From Pseudomonas lurida (lineage in GTDB: Bacteria > Pseudomonadota > Gammaproteobacteria > Pseudomonadales > Pseudomonadaceae), in NCBI RefSeq assembly GCF_002563895.1, contig NZ_PDJB01000001.1:5935501-5999500 (forward strand): a stretch of DNA of 64,000 nt, in the 5' to 3' direction. Below are positions 1 through 10,129 of the stretch, in pieces (positions within the stretch are counted from its first letter, which is position 1; each line of letters starts with the position of its first letter). The position numbers were made by a program, and so were the translations under genes. Under the pieces are notes generated by a model. It was not told where the DNA came from. It saw nothing but the letters and a program-made list of their open reading frames with translations, and did no database searches.

Positions 1-7
1 TTATCGA

Positions 8-103
8 AAATGTGGGAGCGGGCTTGCTCGCGAAGGCGGTGTATCAGCCGATCAATCGGGTGACTGACACTGCGCTTTCGCGAGCAAGCCCGCTCCCACA
101 TTT
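8..103. repeat. REPIN (inverted REP pair)
   Basis: Two REP arms face each other: tgtgggagcgggcttgctcg at 11-30 and its near-perfect reverse complement at about 79-100, with roughly 45 bases between. The arms can form a long cruciform or RNA hairpin. It lies just downstream of thyA, so in that transcript it would form a 3' stem that may protect the mRNA. Copies of the same arm recur throughout the window. The inner sequence (gcggtgtatcag) is shared with the copy near 30970. Confidence 0.9.
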
Positions 104-118
104 CGAACGAGATAGCCT

Positions 119-952
119 TTAGATGGCGACGTCGGCCTTGATGCTTGGGTCGGCGTCGTAGCCCACGATTTCGAAGTCTTCGAACGTGTAGTCGTAGATC
201 GATGCGGGTTTGCGCTTGATCACCAGTTCCGGCAGTTTCTTCGGCGTACGCGCCAGTTGGGTGCGGATCTGTTCCATGTGGTTGCTGTAGGCGTGGGTGT
301 CGCCGGTGGTGACGATGATCTCGTGCGGGATCAGGTCGCACTGCTGGGCCAGCATGTGGGTCAGCAAGGCCAGCGCGGCAGTGTTGTACGGCAGGCCGAG
401 GAAGACGTCGGAGCTGCGGATGTACAACTGCATCGACAGGTGACCGTCGTGCACGAACGCCTGGTACAGCAGGTGGCACGGTGGCAGGGCTTGCTTGCCG
501 TTGCGAGCGTTTTCCTGCGGGCTCTTGGTTTCGTCGGGCAGGTACTCGACGTTCCAACCGTGGAACAGGATGCGGCGGCTGTTAGGGTTGGTCTTGAGGG
601 TGTGGACCATGTAATCGATCTGGTTGATCGTGCCGCCGTCCTTGGTTGGCCAGGCAGTCCACTGTTCACCGTAGACCGGGCCCAGGTCACCGTCTTCGGT
701 GGCCCATTCGTCCCAGATTTTCACGCCATTTTCGTTGAGCCACTTAATGTTGGTGTTGCCGCTCAACATCCAGATCAGCTCGTTGGCGATGCTTTTGAAG
801 TGAAGCTTCTTGGTGGTCAGCAGTGGGAAGCCGTCGGCCAAGTTATGCCGATACTGACGGGCGAACACGGCCTTGGTGCCGGTGCCGGTGCGATCGCCCT
901 TGGTCAATCCATTGGTCACGACGTCGTTCAGTAGTTCGAGATATTGCTTCAT
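119..952 (-). CDS. thyA: Thymidylate synthase ThyA
   Basis: Converts dUMP to dTMP with methylene-tetrahydrofolate in the cytoplasm. The 277-residue protein begins [12 protein letters not shown], matching the usual ThyA start. An in-frame upstream start (997) would add 15 residues that overlap a hairpin and is less likely. An AGGT-like ribosome site precedes the chosen ATG. The RTGTGT motif near residue 22, the PPCH motif with the nucleophilic Cys near residue 159, and the C-terminal [13 protein letters not shown] all fit the family. It is slightly longer than the roughly 264 residues of the E. coli enzyme. It lies downstream of lgt on the same strand, as in many proteobacteria, so co-transcription is likely. 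Confidence 0.97.
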   Translation of the reverse strand: MKQYLELLNDVVTNGLTKGDRTGTGTKAVFARQYRHNLADGFPLLTTKKLHFKSIANELIWMLSGNTNIKWLNENGVKIWDEWATEDGDLGPVYGEQWTAWPTKDGGTINQIDYMVHTLKTNPNSRRILFHGWNVEYLPDETKSPQENARNGKQALPPCHLLYQAFVHDGHLSMQLYIRSSDVFLGLPYNTAALALLTHMLAQQCDLIPHEIIVTTGDTHAYSNHMEQIRTQLARTPKKLPELVIKRKPASIYDYTFEDFEIVGYDADPSIKADVAI

Positions 953-973
953 TTTGGTACCTGTATCGGTGAA

Positions 974-995
974 GCCGAGGCTGGCGAGCCTCGGC
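974..995 (-). promoter_or_regulatory. Intercistronic hairpin between lgt and thyA
   Basis: A perfect 9-bp inverted repeat (gccgaggct, 4-base loop, agcctcggc) sits between the lgt stop at 1004 and the thyA start at 952. No T-run follows on the minus strand, so it is not a classical intrinsic terminator. In the transcript the stem would end about 21 bases before the thyA start codon and could affect translation or processing. Confidence 0.55.
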
Positions 996-1003
996 ATTCG
1001 AAT

Positions 1004-1816
1004 TTAAAGCGCAGCGTTCTTCAGGGGTTGCGGGCGATTGTAAGCCCACCACAGCAGGCCCAGGCCTACCAATATCATCGGAATACTGAGGACCTGACCC
1101 ATGGTCAGCCAGCCCCACGCCAGGTAACCCAACTGGGCATCCGGTACGCGTACGAATTCTACGATGAAGCGGAAGATCCCGTAGAACAGCGCGAACATGC
1201 CCGACACCGCCATGGTGGGGCGCGGCTTGCGCGAGAAGAGGTACAGGATAAGGAACAGTGCCACGCCTTCCAACGCGAACTGGTAAAGCTGCGACGGATG
1301 GCGCGGCAATTGCGCCGGGTCGCTGAACGGCGGGAACACCATGGCCCACGGCACGTCGGTCGGCTTGCCCCATAACTCGGCGTTGATGAAGTTACCGATA
1401 CGCCCGGCGCCCAGGCCAATCGGCACCATCGGAGCAACGAAGTCCATCAGTTGGAAGAACGACTTGCCGTTGCGGCGGCCAAACCACCAGGCGGCAATCA
1501 TCACGCCGATGAAGCCACCGTGGAATGCCATGCCGCCCTTCCACACTTCGAAGATCAGCGTGGGGTTGGCGATGTACGCGGAAAGATCGTAGAACAGCAC
1601 ATACCCCAGGCGTCCGCCAACAATCACCCCCATCGACAGCCAGAAGACCATGTCGGAGAGTTTCTCCTTGGTCCAGGTCGGGTCGAAGCGGTTCAGGCGC
1701 CGGGAGGCCAGCAACCATGCACCGCCGATGCCGATCAGGTACATCAACCCGTACCAGTGGATTTTCAGCGGACCGATGGCCAGGGCCACCGGGTCGATCT
1801 GCGGGTAAGGCAGCAT
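1004..1816 (-). CDS. lgt: Prolipoprotein diacylglyceryl transferase Lgt
   Basis: An inner-membrane enzyme that moves diacylglyceryl from phosphatidylglycerol to the lipobox Cys of prolipoproteins, the first step of lipoprotein maturation. The 270-residue protein is hydrophobic with about seven membrane spans. It carries the Lgt signature [13 protein letters not shown] around residues 137-149 and the conserved HPSQLYQ stretch later. A GAGGAG ribosome site sits close upstream of the ATG at 1816. It is followed by thyA and preceded by a TauE-type exporter 76 bases upstream on the same strand, giving a probable three-gene unit. Confidence 0.97.
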   Translation of the reverse strand: MLPYPQIDPVALAIGPLKIHWYGLMYLIGIGGAWLLASRRLNRFDPTWTKEKLSDMVFWLSMGVIVGGRLGYVLFYDLSAYIANPTLIFEVWKGGMAFHGGFIGVMIAAWWFGRRNGKSFFQLMDFVAPMVPIGLGAGRIGNFINAELWGKPTDVPWAMVFPPFSDPAQLPRHPSQLYQFALEGVALFLILYLFSRKPRPTMAVSGMFALFYGIFRFIVEFVRVPDAQLGYLAWGWLTMGQVLSIPMILVGLGLLWWAYNRPQPLKNAAL

Positions 1817-1892
1817 TGCGACTCCTCGTTAATCATTCGTTATTGCGCAGGACCATGCCCGGGCGCGATTAAGACTGTATTACTCAAGTTTT

Positions 1893-2675
1893 TCAAAGCA
1901 AAAAGTTTAGGCCGACACAGAACAACAACCCGGCGAACAACCGCTTGAGCATACGCGGCGACAACCGGTGCGCCAGGCGCGCGCCAAAACGCGCAAACAC
2001 CATGCTGGTCAGGGCAATGCCCAGCAGCGCCGGCAAATACACGAACCCTAGACTATGAGCGGGCAACAGTGGGTCATGCCAGCCCAGAATCATGAAACTT
2101 GATGCACTGGCCAACGCAATTGGCAGGCCACAGGCCGATGAAGTGGCGACCGCCTGCTGCATCGGCACGCTGCGCCAGGTCAAAAACGGTACGGTCAGCG
2201 AGCCGCCGCCAATCCCGAAAATCGCCGAGGCCCAGCCAATCACGCTGCCGGCGAGGGTCAGGCCGACCTTGCCCGGCACCGTCCGGCTGGCCTTGGGCTT
2301 GACGTCCAGGGCCAATTGCAGGGCCACCAGCAAGGCAAACACTCCGATGATTTTTTGCAGGTGCGGGCCGGAAATCGCCTCGGCGGTCAATGCACCAAAG
2401 CCCGCGCCGATCAGGATCCCCAGGGTCATCCACACAAAGATCGGCCAACGCACCGCGCCACGCCGGTGGTGCTCACGCACGGCGTTCACCGAGGTAAAGA
2501 TGATCGTCGCCAGGGACGTGCCCACGGCCAAGTGGGTCAGCACCTGCGGGTCGAAGCCCTGCAAGGTGAAGCTGAACACCAGCACCGGCACGATGATGAT
2601 CCCGCCGCCCACGCCAAACAGCCCGGCGAGCACGCCCGCACAGGCGCCAAGCAGCAAATACAGCAGAAATTCCAT
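1893..2675 (-). CDS. TSUP/TauE-SafE family membrane exporter
   Basis: A 260-residue polytopic membrane protein with the two internally similar halves of the TSUP (DUF81) family. The glycine-rich motif GVGGGIIIVPVL in the first helix is echoed by GIGGGSLTVPFL near residue 155. Family members move sulfite, sulfonates or other organic sulfur anions across the inner membrane. The substrate of this copy cannot be read from sequence. It is first in a probable run with lgt and thyA, a conserved Pseudomonas arrangement with no obvious functional link. The start fits the first hydrophobic segment (MEFLLYLLLGACAG). Confidence 0.88.
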   Translation of the reverse strand: MEFLLYLLLGACAGVLAGLFGVGGGIIIVPVLVFSFTLQGFDPQVLTHLAVGTSLATIIFTSVNAVREHHRRGAVRWPIFVWMTLGILIGAGFGALTAEAISGPHLQKIIGVFALLVALQLALDVKPKASRTVPGKVGLTLAGSVIGWASAIFGIGGGSLTVPFLTWRSVPMQQAVATSSACGLPIALASASSFMILGWHDPLLPAHSLGFVYLPALLGIALTSMVFARFGARLAHRLSPRMLKRLFAGLLFCVGLNFLL

Positions 2676-2795
2676 GGGAGCCCCCGAACCAAGTCCGGCA
2701 TGTTAACGGATGGAAGGCATGCGACCCAACTGGATACGATGGAACGCCGCTGCGGGTGTGGGTAGAGTGGGGGAAAACACAAAAGGGATCGCCTG

Positions 2796-3542
2796 ATGTG
2801 CCTGATTGTTTTCGCCTGGCGGCCGGGCCACGCCCAGCCGTTGATCGTCGCGGCCAACCGCGATGAGTTCTACGCCCGCCCGAGCCTGCCGCTGGCCCAA
2901 TGGGCGGATGCGCCTCACGTCTACGCCGGTCGCGACCAGGAAGCCGGCGGCACCTGGCTGGGGGTCAGTGCCGAAGGGCGCTTTGCCGCCCTGACCAATA
3001 TCCGCGACCCTCACCAGCCGCCGGCCCGCAAGTCCCGTGGGGAACTGGTGGCGCGCTTTCTCAGCGGTTCACTGCCGATCGACGAGTATCTGGCCGACGT
3101 TAACGGCCGCTCGATTGAATACGCCGGGTTCAACCTGCTAGTGGGCACACGGGATGAGTTGTGGTACTACAACGCCAACCATACCGAACCGACACGGTTG
3201 AAGGCCGGGGTGTATGGGTTATCCAATGCAGGGCTGGATACGCCGTGGCCCAAGTTGCTCAAGGCCAAGGCGGCGCTGAGCGAAATACTCGAAAATCCTC
3301 AGCCGCACGCCTTGCTGGATATCCTGAGCGATCCCCAGACCGCGCCCTTTGCCGAATTGCCGGATACCGGCGTGGGGTTGGCGACCGAGAGCCTGCTGTC
3401 GAGCGTATTCATTGCCAGCCCCAGTTACGGGACTCGGGCGAGCACGGCGTTGATTGTGAATGCGGATGGATCGCGGCGGATGGTGGAACGCAGTTTTGGG
3501 CCGCTGGGTGGGCGGTTGGGCGAGGTAGAACTCACGATTTAG
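2796..3542 (+). CDS. NRDE family protein (TANGO2-like)
   Basis: A 248-residue protein of the NRDE/TANGO2 family, named after the motif seen here as NRDEFYARP near residue 22. It starts MCLIVFAW. The Cys at position 2 is conserved in the family and resembles an N-terminal nucleophile. Eukaryotic relatives affect Golgi organisation and lipid or heme handling, but the bacterial role is unsettled. It stands alone, divergent from the TSUP gene and ending just before a REPIN. The family call is firm and the function is unknown. Confidence 0.88.
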   Translation: MCLIVFAWRPGHAQPLIVAANRDEFYARPSLPLAQWADAPHVYAGRDQEAGGTWLGVSAEGRFAALTNIRDPHQPPARKSRGELVARFLSGSLPIDEYLADVNGRSIEYAGFNLLVGTRDELWYYNANHTEPTRLKAGVYGLSNAGLDTPWPKLLKAKAALSEILENPQPHALLDILSDPQTAPFAELPDTGVGLATESLLSSVFIASPSYGTRASTALIVNADGSRRMVERSFGPLGGRLGEVELTI

Positions 3543-3560
3543 CGGTGTTTGGACTGAAGC

Positions 3561-3628
3561 CATCGCAGGCAAGCCAGCCCCCACATTTGAAATGCATTCC
3601 AATGTGGGAGCTGGCGTGCCTGCGATAG
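3561..3628. repeat. REPIN (short spacer)
   Basis: Inverted arms catcgcaggcaagccagccc (3561-3580) and the matching gtgggagctggcgtgcctgcgatag (3604-3628) are separated by a very short A/T-rich centre. It sits between the convergent ends of the NRDE gene and ptsP and could serve as a 3' stem for both transcripts. Confidence 0.88.
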
Positions 3629-3640
3629 CCGCGCCTCGGT

Positions 3641-5920
3641 CTAGAGGGTTTTTGCCGACCCTGGGTTGATCATCCGCGTCAGCCCCAGGTTCTTCAGCGC
3701 CAATTGCAACGAGCTGTGGATGACTTGCGGGTTGTCGATGGTCATCAACTCCGCCAGCAGGTCCTTGGCCATGCTCAGTTCAACCTGGCGCAACATCCAC
3801 TTCACCTTTGGCAAGTTGGTGGCGTTCATCGACAGGCTGTCAAAGCCCATCGCCATCAACAGCACCGCCGCCGCCGGGTCGCCGGCCATTTCACCGCAGA
3901 TGCTCACCGGCTTGCCTTCGGCATGGGCGTCGCGCACCACATGTTGCAGCGCTTGCAGCACGGCCGGGTGCAGGTAGTCGTAGAGGTCGGCCACCCGTGG
4001 GTTGTTACGGTCCACGGCCAGCAGGTATTGGGTCAGGTCGTTGGAGCCCACCGACAGGAAGTCCACCTGCCGCGCCAGCTCCTTGGCCTGGTAGACCGCC
4101 GCCGGGATTTCGATCATCACGCCAATCGGCGGCATCGGCACGTCGGCGCCTTCGTCGCGTACCTCGCCCCAGGCCCGGTGGATCAGGTGCAATGCCTCTT
4201 CCAACTCATGGGTGCCGGAGATCATCGGCAGCAGGATGCGCAGGTTGTTCAGGCCTTCGCTGGCCTTGAGCATGGCGCGGGTCTGTACGAGGAAAATTTC
4301 AGGATGGTCGAGGGTGACGCGAATACCGCGCCAGCCGAGGAAGGGGTTGTCTTCCTTGATCGGGAAATAAGACAGTGACTTGTCGCCGCCGATGTCCAGG
4401 CTGCGCATCGTCACCGGCAACGGGTGGAAGGCTTGCAGTTGCTCGCGATAAATCGCCAGCTGCTCCTTCTCACTCGGGAAACGCTGGTTGATCATGAACG
4501 GCACTTCGGTACGGTACAGCCCCACCCCTTCGGCGCCGCGCTGCTGCGCACGGGCGACGTCGGCCAGCAGGCCGGTATTTACCAGCAGCGGCACACGATG
4601 GCCGTCGGTGGTCACGCACGGCAGTTCGCGCAATGAGTCGAGGCCCAGCGCCAGTTGCTTCTCTTCTTCAACCACTTCGGCGTACTGCTTGCGCAGCACT
4701 TCACTGGGGTTGGTAAACACTTCGCCGCGATGGCCATCGACGATCATGTCGATACCATCCACCTTGGAATACGGCAGGTCCACCAGGCCCATCACCGTCG
4801 GGATGCCCATGGCCCGGGCCAGGATCGCGACGTGGGAGTTACCCGAACCCAGTACCGACACCAGGCCGACCAGTTTGCCTTCCGGCACTTCGCCGAGCAT
4901 GGTGGCGGTCAGTTCTTCACTGATCAGGATGGTGTTGTCGGGGTAGACCAGGTTGGTGGTGCGGTCTTCCTGCAGGTAGGCCAGCAGACGGCGACCGAGG
5001 TCACGCACATCCGAGGCACGCTCGCGCAGGTAGGCGTCGTCCATCAGTTCGAATCGGTTGACGTGATCGGTGACCACCTGGCGCAGGGCGCCCTGGGCCC
5101 ATTGGCCGGTCTTGATCACGGTCTTGACTTCATTACCCAGCGACGCGTCATCCAGCATCATCTGGTACACGTCGAACAGCGCGCGCTCTTCGGGGCGCAG
5201 TTGCGTGGCCAGCTTGGTCGACAGGTTGCGCATGTCGGCGCGCACGCCTTCCAGGGCGGTCTTGAACAGTTTGATTTCAGCGTCGATGTCATCGACGGTC
5301 TTGTCCGGCACTACATCGAGATCGGCCGGCGGCAGCATGACCACGGCGGTACCGACCGCCGCACCCGGCGAACCCGGCACGCCGACGAACTTGGCTTCCT
5401 GGATCCCCTTGCCCTGGCGTCCCAGGCCGCGAATCGAGCCGGTGGCTTCGGCGTGGGCAATAACCCCGGCGAGCTGCGCGCTCATGGTCACGAGGAAGGC
5501 TTCTTCACCTTCGTCGAACTGACGGCGCTCTTTTTGCTGGATGACCAACACGCCGACGACGCGGCGGTGGTGAATGATCGGCGCGCCGAGGAACGAGGCG
5601 TAACGCTCCTCGCCGGTTTCGGCAAAGTAGCGATAACGCGGGTGATCGGCCGCGTTTTCAAGGTTCAGGGGTTCTTCACGCGTCCCCACCAGGCCCACAA
5701 GACCTTCATTGGGCGCCATGCTGACCTTGCCGATGGAGCGCTTGTTCAAGCCCTCGGTGGCCATCAGCACAAAACGGTTGGTCTCGGGGTCCAGCAGGTA
5801 AACCGAGCAGACCTGGCTGCCCATGGCTTCCTTGACGCGCAACACAATAATCCCCAACGCCGCCTTGAGATCCTTGGCGGAGTTAACTTCCTGGACGATC
5901 TTGCGCAGCGTATTGAGCAT
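3641..5920 (-). CDS. ptsP: PTS-Ntr enzyme I (PEP-protein phosphotransferase PtsP)
   Basis: First enzyme of the nitrogen phosphotransferase system. It autophosphorylates from PEP and passes phosphate to NPr (PtsO) and EIIA-Ntr (PtsN), a regulatory rather than sugar-transporting chain. The 759 residues show an N-terminal GAF sensor domain (about 1-150), a PEP-utiliser N domain, the mobile phosphohistidine segment GSGNSHVAILARAMG with the active His near residue 363, and a C-terminal PEP-binding TIM barrel containing SICGEMAGDP. The GAF domain distinguishes it from sugar-PTS enzyme I. It starts 22 bases after rppH on the same strand, so the two are probably co-transcribed, as is common in gamma-proteobacteria. 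Confidence 0.96.
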   Translation of the reverse strand: MLNTLRKIVQEVNSAKDLKAALGIIVLRVKEAMGSQVCSVYLLDPETNRFVLMATEGLNKRSIGKVSMAPNEGLVGLVGTREEPLNLENAADHPRYRYFAETGEERYASFLGAPIIHHRRVVGVLVIQQKERRQFDEGEEAFLVTMSAQLAGVIAHAEATGSIRGLGRQGKGIQEAKFVGVPGSPGAAVGTAVVMLPPADLDVVPDKTVDDIDAEIKLFKTALEGVRADMRNLSTKLATQLRPEERALFDVYQMMLDDASLGNEVKTVIKTGQWAQGALRQVVTDHVNRFELMDDAYLRERASDVRDLGRRLLAYLQEDRTTNLVYPDNTILISEELTATMLGEVPEGKLVGLVSVLGSGNSHVAILARAMGIPTVMGLVDLPYSKVDGIDMIVDGHRGEVFTNPSEVLRKQYAEVVEEEKQLALGLDSLRELPCVTTDGHRVPLLVNTGLLADVARAQQRGAEGVGLYRTEVPFMINQRFPSEKEQLAIYREQLQAFHPLPVTMRSLDIGGDKSLSYFPIKEDNPFLGWRGIRVTLDHPEIFLVQTRAMLKASEGLNNLRILLPMISGTHELEEALHLIHRAWGEVRDEGADVPMPPIGVMIEIPAAVYQAKELARQVDFLSVGSNDLTQYLLAVDRNNPRVADLYDYLHPAVLQALQHVVRDAHAEGKPVSICGEMAGDPAAAVLLMAMGFDSLSMNATNLPKVKWMLRQVELSMAKDLLAELMTIDNPQVIHSSLQLALKNLGLTRMINPGSAKTL

Positions 5921-5942
5921 GGCTCGGGGTCGAACTCCGTCG

Positions 5943-6422
5943 TCAGTCGCGCGCTAAAAGGCGCGGGGCAAGCTCTTTGAGAGCGCGACGATAAACCTCG
6001 CGCTTGAATGTCACCACCTGGCCCAACGGGTACCAATAGCTGACCCAGCGCCAGCCATCGAACTCCGGTTTACCGGTCAAATCCATCCGCACCCGCTGCT
6101 CGTTGGAGATCAGGCGCAGGAGAAACCATTTCTGCTTCTGGCCGATGCACAGCGGTTGGCTGTGGGTACGCACCAGGCGTTGCGGCAAACGATAGCGCAA
6201 CCAGCCACGGGTACAGGCCAGAATTTGTACATCTTCGCGCTCAAGGCCGACTTCTTCGTTCAACTCACGGTACAAGGCGTCTTCAGGGGTTTCGTCGGGG
6301 TTGATTCCACCTTGAGGAAACTGCCAGGCATCTTGGTTGATTCGGCGAGCCCATAGCACCTGTCCGGCATCATTCGTAAGAATAATCCCGACATTAGGAC
6401 GGAAACCATCGGGGTCGATCAC
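5943..6422 (-). CDS. rppH: RNA pyrophosphohydrolase RppH (GTG start)
   Basis: A Nudix hydrolase that removes pyrophosphate from the 5' end of primary transcripts and so triggers RNase E decay. The Nudix box reads [20 protein letters not shown] with the RELxEE core intact. The open frame extends 20 residues further upstream, but homologues begin (M/V)[18 protein letters not shown] at 6422 gives exactly 159 residues, the usual length, and a GAGG sequence lies about 10 bases before it. The ATG at 6482 would add a non-conserved leader. It overlaps nothing and precedes ptsP by 20 bases. Confidence 0.93.
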   Translation of the reverse strand: MIDPDGFRPNVGIILTNDAGQVLWARRINQDAWQFPQGGINPDETPEDALYRELNEEVGLEREDVQILACTRGWLRYRLPQRLVRTHSQPLCIGQKQKWFLLRLISNEQRVRMDLTGKPEFDGWRWVSYWYPLGQVVTFKREVYRRALKELAPRLLARD

Positions 6423-6565
6423 GGCAACAACCTCGCAAACGCATGTCGCCGCATTGTTCCACAAAGGTTGATGAAGCGGCAACGAGGCTTCTTACCTTAT
6501 GTGCACTCTTGTGAAAAGACCGTATTCTGGACGCCTTTTTACAGACTTTTCAGCGAGTAACTGCA

Positions 6566-7222
6566 ATGCGCCTGGCTTTATTCGACTTGGACAACACCCT
6601 TCTCGGCGGTGACAGCGACCACGCCTGGGGCGATTACCTCTGTGAACGCGGGATTCTCGACCCGGTTGCCTACAAGGCCCGCAACGACGAGTTCTATCAG
6701 GACTACCTGGCCGGCACGCTGGACAACGCCGCCTACCTGAACTTTTGCCTGGAAATCCTCGGCCGCACCGAGCGGGCCCAACTGGACGAGTGGCACAACG
6801 ACTACATGCGCGACTGCATCGAGCCGATCATGCTGCCGCTGGCCTTGGAACTGCTGGCCAAGCACCGCGCCGCCGGTGACAAGCTGGTGATCATCACCGC
6901 CACCAACCGTTTTGTCACCGCGCCGATTGCGGCACGGCTGGGTGTGGAAACCCTGATCGCCACGGAGTGCGAGATGGAAAACGGCCGCTACACGGGGCGC
7001 AGCACCGATGTGCCGTGTTTCCGCGAAGGCAAGGTGACACGCCTGAACCGTTGGCTGGAAGAAACCGGCTACACCCTGGAAGACAGCTACTTCTACAGCG
7101 ATTCGATGAACGACCTGCCGTTGCTGGAGCAGGTCACCCACCCGGTGGCGGTGGATCCGGACCCGAACCTGCGGGCCGAGGCCGAGAAGCGCGGCTGGCC
7201 AGTGATCACGCTGCGCAGCTGA
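6566..7222 (+). CDS. HAD-IB family phosphatase
   Basis: A 218-residue haloacid dehalogenase-superfamily hydrolase. Motif I is FDLDNTLL at residues 6-13 with the nucleophile and acid/base Asp pair. Motif II is the Thr in ITATN (about 110), and motif III is the Lys with the downstream [10 protein letters not shown], where the Asp residues bind Mg2+. The layout matches the SerB/HAD-IB group with a small helical cap. Similar Pseudomonas proteins are often annotated as histidinol-phosphatase-like, but the substrate cannot be fixed here. It is divergent from rppH-ptsP, with only 143 bases between start codons. Confidence 0.85.
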   Translation: MRLALFDLDNTLLGGDSDHAWGDYLCERGILDPVAYKARNDEFYQDYLAGTLDNAAYLNFCLEILGRTERAQLDEWHNDYMRDCIEPIMLPLALELLAKHRAAGDKLVIITATNRFVTAPIAARLGVETLIATECEMENGRYTGRSTDVPCFREGKVTRLNRWLEETGYTLEDSYFYSDSMNDLPLLEQVTHPVAVDPDPNLRAEAEKRGWPVITLRS

Positions 7223-7230
7223 TGGCCCTA

Positions 7231-7302
7231 GCGCAGGCAAGCCAGCGCCCACCTTTGACGGTGTTCACCGTTCAAAATGTGGGCGCTCGCCTGCCTGCGA
7301 TG
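7231..7302. repeat. REPIN
   Basis: Arms gcgcaggcaagccagcgccc and gggcgctcgcctgcctgcga flank a centre reading acctttgacggtgttcac. The same centre is present in the copy at 38007-38082, so the two are related by descent and not only by the arms. It lies between the convergent HAD gene and DUF2269 gene. Confidence 0.9.
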
Positions 7303-7323
7303 AAGCCGACTCGGTCTTGAACC

Positions 7324-7746
7324 TTAAACCGGCTTGGCCCCCATCAACCCGGCAATCGCCACAAACCCGACGAGGCTGACCACCGCCAGCACCAGGGTAA
7401 AATTCAAGCTGCCGCCCTCGCCCTTGCGCAGGCGATTCAGCCGCGCCACCAGCCAGAACCACGCCAGCGCCGCCACGGTATAGAGGATGCTGGAACCCAG
7501 GATCCAGGTCTGCCCCAACGGCCAGCCAACCAGATGGACCAGCCACCAGCCGGTAAACGGCATGCTGACCACGCACAGTCCCATCAACAGCCATACAAAC
7601 ACCCACGGGCGTTGCACGGTCACCGCCGGGCCTGCACTGCGTTTGCGCCACGCCAGTAACGCCAGCGCCAGGCCGCTGAGCAGCAACAACACAGTGGCTG
7701 CGATGTGGATAACTTTCAGGGTTGCCAGGGTGGAGAGGGTTTCCAT
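7324..7746 (-). CDS. DUF2269 family membrane protein
   Basis: A 140-residue integral membrane protein with four hydrophobic segments (about residues 7-30, 46-70, 80-101 and 115-136). The opening TLKVIHIAATVLLLLSGLALAL and the later PFTGWWLVHLVGWPL resemble the DUF2269 family, which has no settled function. It starts 41 bases after the ilvA stop on the same strand and may be transcribed with ilvA, though no functional link is evident. Confidence 0.75.
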   Translation of the reverse strand: METLSTLATLKVIHIAATVLLLLSGLALALLAWRKRSAGPAVTVQRPWVFVWLLMGLCVVSMPFTGWWLVHLVGWPLGQTWILGSSILYTVAALAWFWLVARLNRLRKGEGGSLNFTLVLAVVSLVGFVAIAGLMGAKPV

Positions 7747-7787
7747 GTGTCGTCTTCCTTAAAGGCCGCCCCAATCAGCGTAGTCGC

Positions 7788-9302
7788 TCAACCGAGGAAC
7801 AGTTTGTAGGCCGGGTTATCGCTTTCGTCCCAATACGGGTAGCCAATGGCCTCCAGGGCTGCCGGTACCAGGTGGCGCTCGTCCGCCGGCACTTGCAGGC
7901 CGGCGACCACACGGCCATCTGCGGCGCCGTGGTTGCGATAGTGGAACATCGAGATGTTCCAGCGCCCGCCCAATTTGTTAAGAAAGTTGAACAGCGCTCC
8001 CGGACGTTCCGGGAATTCGAAACGCAATACCACTTCATCGCTGACCTTGGCCGCATGCCCACCGACCATATGACGAATGTGCAACTTGGCCAGTTCGTTC
8101 TCGGTCAGGTCCAGCACCGGGAAGCCCTGGCTGGTGAGGCTGGCGATCAAGGCGCTGCGTGGATCGTTTTCCGGGTGGGTCTGCACGCCGACGAAGATGT
8201 GCGCCTCGCTGCCAGAGTGGTAGCGGTAGTTGAATTCGGTGATCTGGCGCTTGCCCACGGCCTCGCAGAACGCCTTGAAGCTGCCGGGCTTCTCGGGGAT
8301 GGTCACGGCAATGATGGCTTCGCGGCCTTCACCCAGCTCGGCGCGCTCGGCGACATGGCGCAGGCGGTCGAAGTTGACGTTGGCACCGGAGTCGATGGCC
8401 ACCAGGGTCTGCCCGGTCACGCCACGGGTCTCCACGTATTTCTTGATACCCGCCACGCCCAAGGCGCCCGCAGGCTCGGTGATGGAGCGGGTGTCGTCGT
8501 AGATGTCCTTGATCGCCGCACAGATTTCATCGGTGCTCACGGTGATCACTTCATCCACGTAGTCCTTGCAGATGTCGAAGGTGTGCTGGCCGATCTGCGC
8601 CACCGCCACGCCATCGGCAAACAGGCCTACGGTCGGCAACACCACGCGCTCGCCGGCGGCCATGGCGGCTTGCAGGCAGTTGGAGTCGTCCGGCTCGACG
8701 CCGATGACCTTGATCTCCGGGCGCAGGTATTTCACGTACGCCGCAATACCGGCGATCAGCCCGCCGCCGCCCACCGGCACGAAAATCGCGTCCAGCGGCC
8801 CCGGGTGCTGGCGCAGGATTTCCATCGCCACGGTGCCCTGCCCGGCAATGGTGTGTGGATCATCGTAGGGGTGGATGTAGACGTAGCCTTTTTCGTCGAC
8901 CAGTTTCAGCGAGTAGGCGAGGGCTTCCGGGAAGGAATCGCCATGCAGCACCACTTTGCCGCCCCGGGAGCGCACGCCTTCGACCTTGATCTCGGGGGTG
9001 GTCTTGGGCATCACGATGGTGGCTTTGACCCCCAGCACCTTCGCCGCCAGGGCCAGGCCCTGGGCATGGTTGCCGGCCGACGCCGTGACGACGCCACGCG
9101 CACGCTCTTGCGCAGTCAATTGGGTCAGCTTGTTATAGGCGCCGCGAATCTTGAACGAGAACACCGGCTGCAAGTCTTCACGCTTGAGCCAGACCTTGCT
9201 GCCCAGACGCTCCGAGAGCTGGCGGGCGGTCTGCAACGGGGTTTCTACGGCAACGTCGTAAACGCGCGAGGTGAGGATCTTTTTGACGTACTGTTCAAGC
9301 AT
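7788..9302 (-). CDS. ilvA: Biosynthetic threonine ammonia-lyase IlvA
   Basis: A PLP enzyme that deaminates threonine to 2-oxobutanoate, the committed step of isoleucine synthesis. The 504 residues contain the PLP lysine in [12 protein letters not shown] (about residue 51), the phosphate-binding glycine loop VGGGGLIAG near 179-187, and two C-terminal ACT-like domains (about 325-415 and 420-500) that carry isoleucine and valine control. These domains separate it from the shorter catabolic TdcB. It is divergent from rpiA with 136 bases between the start codons, as in P. aeruginosa. Confidence 0.96.
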   Translation of the reverse strand: MLEQYVKKILTSRVYDVAVETPLQTARQLSERLGSKVWLKREDLQPVFSFKIRGAYNKLTQLTAQERARGVVTASAGNHAQGLALAAKVLGVKATIVMPKTTPEIKVEGVRSRGGKVVLHGDSFPEALAYSLKLVDEKGYVYIHPYDDPHTIAGQGTVAMEILRQHPGPLDAIFVPVGGGGLIAGIAAYVKYLRPEIKVIGVEPDDSNCLQAAMAAGERVVLPTVGLFADGVAVAQIGQHTFDICKDYVDEVITVSTDEICAAIKDIYDDTRSITEPAGALGVAGIKKYVETRGVTGQTLVAIDSGANVNFDRLRHVAERAELGEGREAIIAVTIPEKPGSFKAFCEAVGKRQITEFNYRYHSGSEAHIFVGVQTHPENDPRSALIASLTSQGFPVLDLTENELAKLHIRHMVGGHAAKVSDEVVLRFEFPERPGALFNFLNKLGGRWNISMFHYRNHGAADGRVVAGLQVPADERHLVPAALEAIGYPYWDESDNPAYKLFLG

Positions 9303-9438
9303 CGGCGGAAATCACTGGGCGAGTTGGGCAGGGCCAAGGAGTCTAACCCAGCGTTTGGGCGGGCGACCACACGAATCCCGAGGTTTTGTTGGGTTATACT
9401 CGCGCCCCTCTTTACTCCCCGCCCGTTCCGGAGCCCGC

Positions 9439-10110
9439 ATGACCCAGGATCAACTCAAACAGGCAGTGGCCCAGGCCGCCGTCGATTTAATCCTTCCTAA
9501 ACTCGACGACAAAAGCATCGTCGGTGTCGGCACCGGCTCCACCGCCAACTGCTTTATCGATGCGCTGGCCCAGCACAAGGGCGCATTCGACGGCGCCGTG
9601 GCCAGTTCCGAAGCGACTGCTGCACGGCTCAAGGGGCACGGCATTCCGGTGTACGAGCTCAACACCGTGAGCGACCTGGAGTTCTACGTCGACGGCGCCG
9701 ATGAGAGCGACGAGCACCTGAACCTGATCAAGGGCGGCGGCGCCGCCCTGACCCGCGAGAAAATCGTCGCGGCCGTGGCCAAGACCTTTATCTGCATCGC
9801 CGACGCCAGCAAGTTGGTGCCGGTACTCGGGGCCTTCCCGCTGCCGGTAGAAGTCATTCCGATGGCCCGCAGCCACGTGGCCCGCGAGCTGGTGAAACTG
9901 GGCGGCGACCCGGTGTACCGCGAAGGTGTGTTGACCGACAACGGCAACATCATCCTCGACGTGTTCAACATGCAGATCACCAACCCGGTGGCGCTGGAGA
10001 CTCAGATCAATGCGATCGTCGGCGTGGTCACCAACGGTTTGTTCGCTGCACGCCCGGCTGATGTCCTGCTGCTGGGCACCTCCGAAGGCGTGAAAACCCT
10101 CAAGGCTTGA
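9439..10110 (+). CDS. rpiA: Ribose-5-phosphate isomerase A
   Basis: Interconverts ribose-5-phosphate and ribulose-5-phosphate in the pentose phosphate pathway. The chosen ATG at 9439 gives 223 residues starting [10 protein letters not shown], close to the 219 of E. coli RpiA. The longer frame from 9271 would run into the ilvA start region and has an unrelated leader. Family motifs seen are VGVGTGSTA (about 28-36), YVDGADESD (about 82-90) and the catalytic-region [11 protein letters not shown] (about 98-108). A TATACT -10-like hexamer lies at 9395-9400, upstream of the start. Confidence 0.96.
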   Translation: MTQDQLKQAVAQAAVDLILPKLDDKSIVGVGTGSTANCFIDALAQHKGAFDGAVASSEATAARLKGHGIPVYELNTVSDLEFYVDGADESDEHLNLIKGGGAALTREKIVAAVAKTFICIADASKLVPVLGAFPLPVEVIPMARSHVARELVKLGGDPVYREGVLTDNGNIILDVFNMQITNPVALETQINAIVGVVTNGLFAARPADVLLLGTSEGVKTLKA

Positions 10111-10129
10111 TGCACATGCCTGTGTTGCT

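Noticed and set aside
257..934. Long open frame antisense to thyA (225 residues)
   Set aside because: It is the opposite-strand shadow of a strongly conserved thyA. The composition (Val/Gly/Asp-rich, no motifs) is typical of antisense frames in GC-rich DNA.
4655..5980. 441-residue open frame opposite ptsP
   Set aside because: Shadow of ptsP on the other strand, with His/Gln-rich translation and no motif.
7722..9500. 592-residue open frame opposite ilvA
   Set aside because: ilvA matches its family over the full length, and the opposing frame has His/Gly/Val-rich low-information content and no recognisable domain.
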